From the NCBI GenBank assembly GCA_009782515.1, contig WRIY01000015.1, positions 1 through 48,931 on the forward strand: DNA of 48,931 bases, written 5' to 3'. Source of the DNA: Eubacteriaceae bacterium (GTDB taxonomy: Bacteria > Bacillota > Clostridia > Eubacteriales > Anaerofustaceae). A model generated the notes under the pieces. The model made no database searches. It was given only the letters and a program-made list of their open reading frames with translations, and was not told where the DNA came from. Each line of letters starts with the position of its first letter. The first letter of the stretch is position 1. A program made the position numbers and the translations under genes. Shown here piece after piece: positions 44,783 to 48,931 of the stretch.

Positions 44783-45946
44783 ATGGGAATAGTAGCCCTG
44801 ATAGTTATAGACAGCGTTGGCATAGGGGAGCTGCCTGATGCACAATGTTACGGCGATGAGGGATCAAACACTCTTGGCAATATATATAAACTTACGCCGG
44901 GCTTTAGCCTTAACAACATGCAAAGGCTTGGCCTTGCGCATATAGACGGCGTCGATTATGCCCCAAAACAAGGCGAGCCTATAGGCGCTTATGGCAGGAT
45001 GGCCCCGCTCTCAGAAGGAAAAGACTCAACAACAGGGCATTGGGAAATAGCAGGGCATATAGTTAACACCCCGTTTGCCACTTTTCCTGATGGTTTCGGC
45101 GATGAAATTATCAGCGAATTTATTGCTCAGACCGGTTACGGCGTTTTATGCAACAAGCCGTACAGCGGCACGGAAGTAATAAAAGATTTCGGAGAAGAGC
45201 ACTTAAAAACAGGCAAGCTGATAGTCTACACTTCTGCTGACAGCGTTTTTCAAATTGCAGCAAACACATCCATAGTGCCGCTTGAGGAGCTGTACAGAGT
45301 TTGCCAAAAGGCAAGAGGCTTCCTGGATCAATACAATGTCAGCAGGGTAATAGCGAGGCCGTTTATTGGCGATAGCCCTGAGTCATTCACTCGAACTGCC
45401 GACAGAAAAGATTTTTCGATGCTGCCAAGCGAAAAAACACTGCTTGACTTTCTAGTTGAGTCAGGCAAAAGCGTGCTCTCAATAGGCAAGATATCCGAAT
45501 TGTTTGCAGGAAGAGGCATAAGCACAAGCATACAATCTAAAAGCAATGCGCAAGGAATAGCCGAAACAATAAAGGCAATACACAGCAAAGAGCACGATTT
45601 AGCCTTTGTGAACCTTGTAGACTTTGACCAGCTGTACGGGCACCGCAACGATATAGCAGGCTATGCAAATGCGCTCATAGAGTTCGACAACAGCCTGCCG
45701 TCTATAATGAAACAGCTTGGCGATGATGATATCTTAATAATAACTGCAGATCACGGCAACGATCCTTCAACGCCATCTACAGACCACTCAAGGGAATATG
45801 TGCCACTGCTTGTATACAAAAACGGGATAAAAAGCGTGAACTTGGGCACTAGAGCCTCATTTGCTGACATAGCGGCAACTATTGCAGAATTCTGGGGGCT
45901 GGGCTTTAAGTCCAAAGGGCAAAGCTTTTTGGGCGAAATCATTTAA
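44783..45946 (+). CDS. deoB: Phosphopentomutase
   Basis: Interconverts (deoxy)ribose 1- and 5-phosphates in nucleoside salvage. 387 residues of the alkaline phosphatase-like fold. Metal residues: VIDSVGIGELPDA near the N-terminus, catalytic Thr in KDSTTGHWE, and TADHGNDPSTPSTDHSREY near the C-terminus. The start is ATG after AGAGGG. The purine nucleoside phosphorylase gene that often follows is absent. Confidence 0.96.
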   Translation: MGIVALIVIDSVGIGELPDAQCYGDEGSNTLGNIYKLTPGFSLNNMQRLGLAHIDGVDYAPKQGEPIGAYGRMAPLSEGKDSTTGHWEIAGHIVNTPFATFPDGFGDEIISEFIAQTGYGVLCNKPYSGTEVIKDFGEEHLKTGKLIVYTSADSVFQIAANTSIVPLEELYRVCQKARGFLDQYNVSRVIARPFIGDSPESFTRTADRKDFSMLPSEKTLLDFLVESGKSVLSIGKISELFAGRGISTSIQSKSNAQGIAETIKAIHSKEHDLAFVNLVDFDQLYGHRNDIAGYANALIEFDNSLPSIMKQLGDDDILIITADHGNDPSTPSTDHSREYVPLLVYKNGIKSVNLGTRASFADIAATIAEFWGLGFKSKGQSFLGEII

Positions 45947-46016
45947 TCGCTGCACCGATTTATTCTTGATACTATTTTAGCAAAAGCCTTCGTATATTTA
46001 ATCGGAGGTTTTTATT

Positions 46017-47177
46017 ATGAAAAAGAAACTCTGCATGCTCTTTTGCGCGATTGCAGTTATTCCAGCATTGTTAGCGCCGAGTGTTGCATACGGCGCTGAG
46101 CCTTTTAATAACCTTAGTGCGCGAAGCACAATTCTCATGGACGCAAAAACCGGCGAAGTCCTGGTCGATATCAACTCCCACGAAAAAAGAGAGCCAGCCA
46201 GCATAACCAAAATTATGACAATGCTGCTGACAATGGAGGCTATCAAGCGGGGCGAGCTTGATTACTCAGACAAAGTCACTATTGCCGAAGAAGCAGCAAA
46301 GACCGGCGGGACCCAGCTATTCCTGGAAACAGGCGAAGTCCGCACAGTCGAGGATCTCTTGTATGGCATGGCTGTTGAGAGCGCCAATGACGCTGCAAAT
46401 GCAATTGCCATTCACCTTGGAGGCACGCTTAGCCAGTTCATCGCAATGATGAATGCCCGCGCTGCTGAGCTTGGCATGCATGATACAAGCTTTAACAGCG
46501 CATGCGGGCTGCATGAAGAAAACCACTATACATCCGCATATGATGTTGCCATATCCAGCAGGGAGCTTTTAAAGCATCCTGAAATCCTCAAATACACAAA
46601 TACTTGGATGATCGATGTGGTAGTTGGCAGAAATGACAGCGTGAGAAGAACACTGGCTAACACTAACAAGCTGATAAGCCGTGTCGGCTATATTGACGGG
46701 CTAAAAACCGGCTACACGAGTGAGGCTGGCCATTGCATATCGGCTACAGGCCAAATTGGCGATCTTCGCCTTATATGCGTGCTTATGGGATCAAGAGATT
46801 CGGAAACGCGCTTTTCTGAAGCCCATTCAGTAATGGACTACGGCTTTGCTGCCTATACAGCCAGCTATCCGGTGGCAATCGGAGATATCATTTGCGAAGC
46901 GGATGTTTTTAATGCAGATGCCAGGCGTGTTGGCATTACTGTCGCTGAGGATGTATATGAGCTTCACATGAAGAGTGAGCAGCATGAATACACTGTGGAA
47001 ACCCACCTTATTCCAAGCCGCCTGAAAGCGCCTCTGAAGAAAGGCGACACAGTAGGCACAGTAGATATATTAAAAAACGGCCATATAGTGGGCACTCTGG
47101 ATGCCGTAATGGCACAGGATGTTAGAAAATGTTCATTTTTTGAGTACTTCAGAAGAATGTTCCCGGAGTTCTTCTAA
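46017..47177 (+). CDS. dacF: D-alanyl-D-alanine carboxypeptidase (DacF type)
   Basis: A penicillin-binding protein trimming peptidoglycan stem peptides. 386 residues. Signal peptide (MKKKLCMLFCAIAVIPALLA, cut near VAYGA). Serine nucleophile Ser62 in S-I-T-K, second motif Ser122-Ala-Asn124, third motif Lys229-Thr-Gly231. The C-terminal beta-sandwich domain ends in an amphipathic FFEYFRRMFPEFF membrane anchor, as in PBP5-type enzymes. In B. subtilis dacF precedes the spoIIA sigma-F operon; here a cooT gene on the other strand follows instead. Confidence 0.93.
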   Translation: MKKKLCMLFCAIAVIPALLAPSVAYGAEPFNNLSARSTILMDAKTGEVLVDINSHEKREPASITKIMTMLLTMEAIKRGELDYSDKVTIAEEAAKTGGTQLFLETGEVRTVEDLLYGMAVESANDAANAIAIHLGGTLSQFIAMMNARAAELGMHDTSFNSACGLHEENHYTSAYDVAISSRELLKHPEILKYTNTWMIDVVVGRNDSVRRTLANTNKLISRVGYIDGLKTGYTSEAGHCISATGQIGDLRLICVLMGSRDSETRFSEAHSVMDYGFAAYTASYPVAIGDIICEADVFNADARRVGITVAEDVYELHMKSEQHEYTVETHLIPSRLKAPLKKGDTVGTVDILKNGHIVGTLDAVMAQDVRKCSFFEYFRRMFPEFF

Positions 47178-47372
47178 TCAGGCAGACTCTATCAATATCC
47201 TGTGATCCAGCAGCTTTATTTCTTTTATAATGCCGCGCACAGTTTTTTGCATGCCAAGAATGTCTTCAAGAAAAACCATGCCATCAGGCTGCGGAACTGC
47301 ATAAATGACATTCTCCATAATAAGGGTCGATTCTCCGCCCTTAGATACAAGGTAAGCTGATGATTCGCACAT
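47178..47372 (-). CDS. CooT-family nickel-binding protein
   Basis: A 64-residue protein of the CooT group. The family binds nickel through a Cys at position 2, present here (MCESSAYLV). The pattern MENVIYAVPQPDG...DILGMQKTVRGIIKEIKLLDHRI is typical. AAGGAGG lies just before the ATG. Divergent from the serine acetyltransferase gene with an 88-nt shared control region. Whether it serves a nickel enzyme here is unknown. Confidence 0.85.
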   Translation of the reverse strand: MCESSAYLVSKGGESTLIMENVIYAVPQPDGMVFLEDILGMQKTVRGIIKEIKLLDHRILIESA

Positions 47373-47415
47373 AACATGCCTCCTTTACTATCGCAGTATA
47401 CCACATATCGCATAG

Positions 47416-47444
47416 ATACTGCTAACTAAGATATAATAGCAGTA
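47416..47444. promoter_or_regulatory. Palindrome around the -10 box of the serine acetyltransferase gene
   Basis: TACTGCTA (47416-47423) and TAGCAGTA (47437-47444) are exact reverse complements and flank or overlap a TATAAT at 47432-47437. The -35 is not recognisable, which suits a regulated promoter. An additional ACTATCGCAGTATA lies at about 47387-47400 towards cooT. Confidence 0.5.
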
Positions 47445-47460
47445 AGCAAAGGAGGAGTGC

Positions 47461-48372
47461 ATGAAGGACTATTTGAACGGAAAAATTAAGCAAGCGGCAT
47501 CAAGCCTTGCCCAAACAAGCCTTTTGTACATGAAAAATTCATCGCTGCGCGGATACGGCATGAAAAACAAGGTAGCAGAGCTGATAGGCCACTTGCAGTG
47601 CGCCCTGTTTCCAATAATATATGAATCAGAGGACATAGATGAAAAATACATTGAAGCTTTAGTCCAAAACCGCCTTAACACTGCTTCGGTTTTGCTGCCT
47701 AAACTCCTCTCCCAGGCGCTGTCAGATTTATGCACAGAGGATAAGGGCAACGATTGCGATCTTTGCGCTGAAAATGCAGATGATATAACCCAGGCTTTTA
47801 TTGAGAGCCTGCCTGGCGTAAGCGCCATGCTGTATTCAGATATCCAAGCTGCTTTTGATGGCGATCCTGCAGCGAAAAGCAAGGAAGAAATAATGCTAAG
47901 CTATCCGTGCTTTGAGGCTATAACAGTATACAGGCTTGCACATGAGCTTTGGGTTAGCGGCGTGCCTATCATCCCCCGCATGATGTCAGAGTGGGCCCAC
48001 AGCCTTACGGGCATAGACATACATCCCGGAGCAAAAATCGGCAAGAGCTTCTTTATTGATCATGGCACTGGGGTTGTTATCGGAGAGACTACAGTTATTG
48101 GAAGCAATGTGAAGCTCTACCAGGGGGTTACCCTTGGGGCAAAATCATTTCTAACAGATGAAAAAGGCACCATACTTGCTATAAAACGCCATCCAAACAT
48201 CGAAGACAATGTCATTATATACGCCCATGCAACTATACTTGGCGGCGACACAACTGTAGGCCATGACTCTATTATTGGCGGAAATGTATGGCTCACTGAA
48301 TCAGTGCCTGCATACTCATATGTATACAATACAACCCCGCAGCCAATGGTAATAGGAAATAACAAAGCCTAA
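47461..48372 (+). CDS. epsC: Serine O-acetyltransferase (EpsC/CysE type)
   Basis: Makes O-acetylserine for cysteine synthesis. 303 residues, the long EpsC form: an N-terminal helical domain (1-165) and a left-handed beta-helix of hexapeptide repeats (about 170-300; [40 protein letters not shown]). Catalytic His and Asp of the family lie in the DHGTG segment. GGAGGAG precedes ATG. No cysK is adjacent. A palindrome at its promoter suggests regulation. Confidence 0.93.
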   Translation: MKDYLNGKIKQAASSLAQTSLLYMKNSSLRGYGMKNKVAELIGHLQCALFPIIYESEDIDEKYIEALVQNRLNTASVLLPKLLSQALSDLCTEDKGNDCDLCAENADDITQAFIESLPGVSAMLYSDIQAAFDGDPAAKSKEEIMLSYPCFEAITVYRLAHELWVSGVPIIPRMMSEWAHSLTGIDIHPGAKIGKSFFIDHGTGVVIGETTVIGSNVKLYQGVTLGAKSFLTDEKGTILAIKRHPNIEDNVIIYAHATILGGDTTVGHDSIIGGNVWLTESVPAYSYVYNTTPQPMVIGNNKA

Positions 48373-48385
48373 GTGCAAATACAGG

Positions 48386-48691
48386 CTACTTCATGAGCAG
48401 CTCGACTGCGCGCTTAAGCTCATCCAGGGCTTGCTTGTCCCCTGTTTGAACAGCGTCAACGATGCAGTTCTCAAGGTGGTCTTTGAGTATTATTTCGCAT
48501 ATGCCATTAATTGCTGAGCGCACAGCTGATAGCTGGATTAGCACCTCAGCGCAATCACGGCCGTCTTCGACCATTACCCGGACGCTTGAAAGGTGCCCTA
48601 CAGCTTTGGATAGCCTGTTGAGCACATTTTTTTGCTGTGTGTGGCTGTGGCTGGCCTGGCCATGGCTGTGCTTGTGTTCATTATCGCCCAT
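48386..48691 (-). CDS. CsoR/RcnR/FrmR-family metal-responsive repressor with His-rich N-terminus
   Basis: A 101-residue all-helical repressor. The metal site has Cys47, His72 and Cys76 with the CsoR spacing (25 and 4), which in CsoR binds Cu(I). The N-terminal extension HKHSHGQASHSH is unusual for CsoR and hints at a second metal-binding function or at nickel, cobalt or zinc. Convergent with the serine acetyltransferase gene (13 nt between ends). No copper ATPase or other target is in the window. Confidence 0.88.
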   Translation of the reverse strand: MGDNEHKHSHGQASHSHTQQKNVLNRLSKAVGHLSSVRVMVEDGRDCAEVLIQLSAVRSAINGICEIILKDHLENCIVDAVQTGDKQALDELKRAVELLMK

Positions 48692-48754
48692 GATGCCTCC
48701 AAATTCTGTTAGTGCTGCTTAGTTATTGCTCTAAACGCATATAGCCTCATGTGG

Positions 48755-48931
48755 CTATTGCACATAATAAGTCTCTGGCCCTGTAGCTATCTTAATAAGG
48801 TCTATAAGCCAGCCGATTCCAAATAGGCCGCCTGTAAATATATACAAAATCCCCATGCCTATCTTTTCTTCGTAGAATTTATGGCCAAAAACAGTGCATA
48901 CGAGCAGGGCCAGAGAAACCCATTTATTTTT
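48755..48931 (-). CDS. TM2-domain protein (5' end beyond the window)
   Basis: The minus strand is open from the window edge to the stop at 48755-48757 and reads KNKWVSLALLVCTVFGHKFY, EEKIGMGILYIFTGGLFGIG and WLIDLIKIATGPETYYVQ. That is the TM2 domain: two helices with a G-HKFY..K...G turn, at the end of the protein. Function unknown; the N-terminus is missing. Confidence 0.85.
   Translation of the reverse strand, partial: KNKWVSLALLVCTVFGHKFYEEKIGMGILYIFTGGLFGIGWLIDLIKIATGPETYYVQ

Overview
The window looks like a chromosomal piece of an endospore-forming member of the Bacillota, most likely the class Clostridia. The evidence is sigma-A promoters with TTGACA/TATAAT boxes, strong AGGAGG ribosome sites with some TTG and GTG starts, a tRNA-Trp T-box leader, spoIIM next to deoB and dacF, a CooT-type protein, a GPH sugar transporter and a clostridial-type trp operon. 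I cannot name the genus.

Layout. 1-1615 is insertion-sequence debris ending in a decayed IS200/IS605 element with six hairpins. 1644-9418 (minus) holds rpoC and rpoB, away from the ribosomal protein genes that usually precede them; both subunits have long acidic C-terminal tails, and a consensus promoter sits 330 nt upstream. 9954-10688 is a GntR regulator with a near-perfect operator palindrome. 10.7-18.3 kb is a graveyard: IS701, IS21 (istA and istB) and IS4-like remnants, a broken toxin-antitoxin pair, a probable agrB remnant and duplicated gene scraps. Within it are one intact AAA-ATPase/nuclease-like gene and one lipoprotein gene. The graveyard ends in a two-repeat CRISPR relic.

18.5-20.9 kb encodes a two-gene membrane unit: a two-TM coiled-coil protein and a lipoprotein joining a solute-binding-like domain to a von Willebrand A domain. 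21.1-28.5 kb carries an M23-fold membrane protein with a substituted zinc ligand, a transglutaminase-like protein, a PepV dipeptidase, an orphan MNT nucleotidyltransferase and an aldo/keto reductase with two 4Fe-4S motifs. 28.6-30.1 kb is a nearly complete IS4-type element that cut a second copy of the AAA-ATPase gene. 30.9-33.4 kb is a large orphan protein with a SAP motif, one TM segment and a C-terminal zinc-type motif.

33.4-40.1 kb is a tightly coupled trpEGDCFBA operon behind a promoter and a T-box with a UGG specifier. Its most striking feature is that TrpE and TrpG are full length and in frame, yet nearly all recognised active-site residues of both are replaced. TrpD, TrpC, TrpF, TrpB and TrpA keep theirs. 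Anthranilate synthase encoded here should therefore be dead or repurposed.

40.3-48.9 kb is ordinary: a GPH transporter, a phytoene-desaturase-like flavoprotein, tRNA-His and two tRNA-Gln genes, spoIIM, deoB, dacF, cooT, a serine acetyltransferase gene, a CsoR-type regulator and a TM2 protein cut by the window end.
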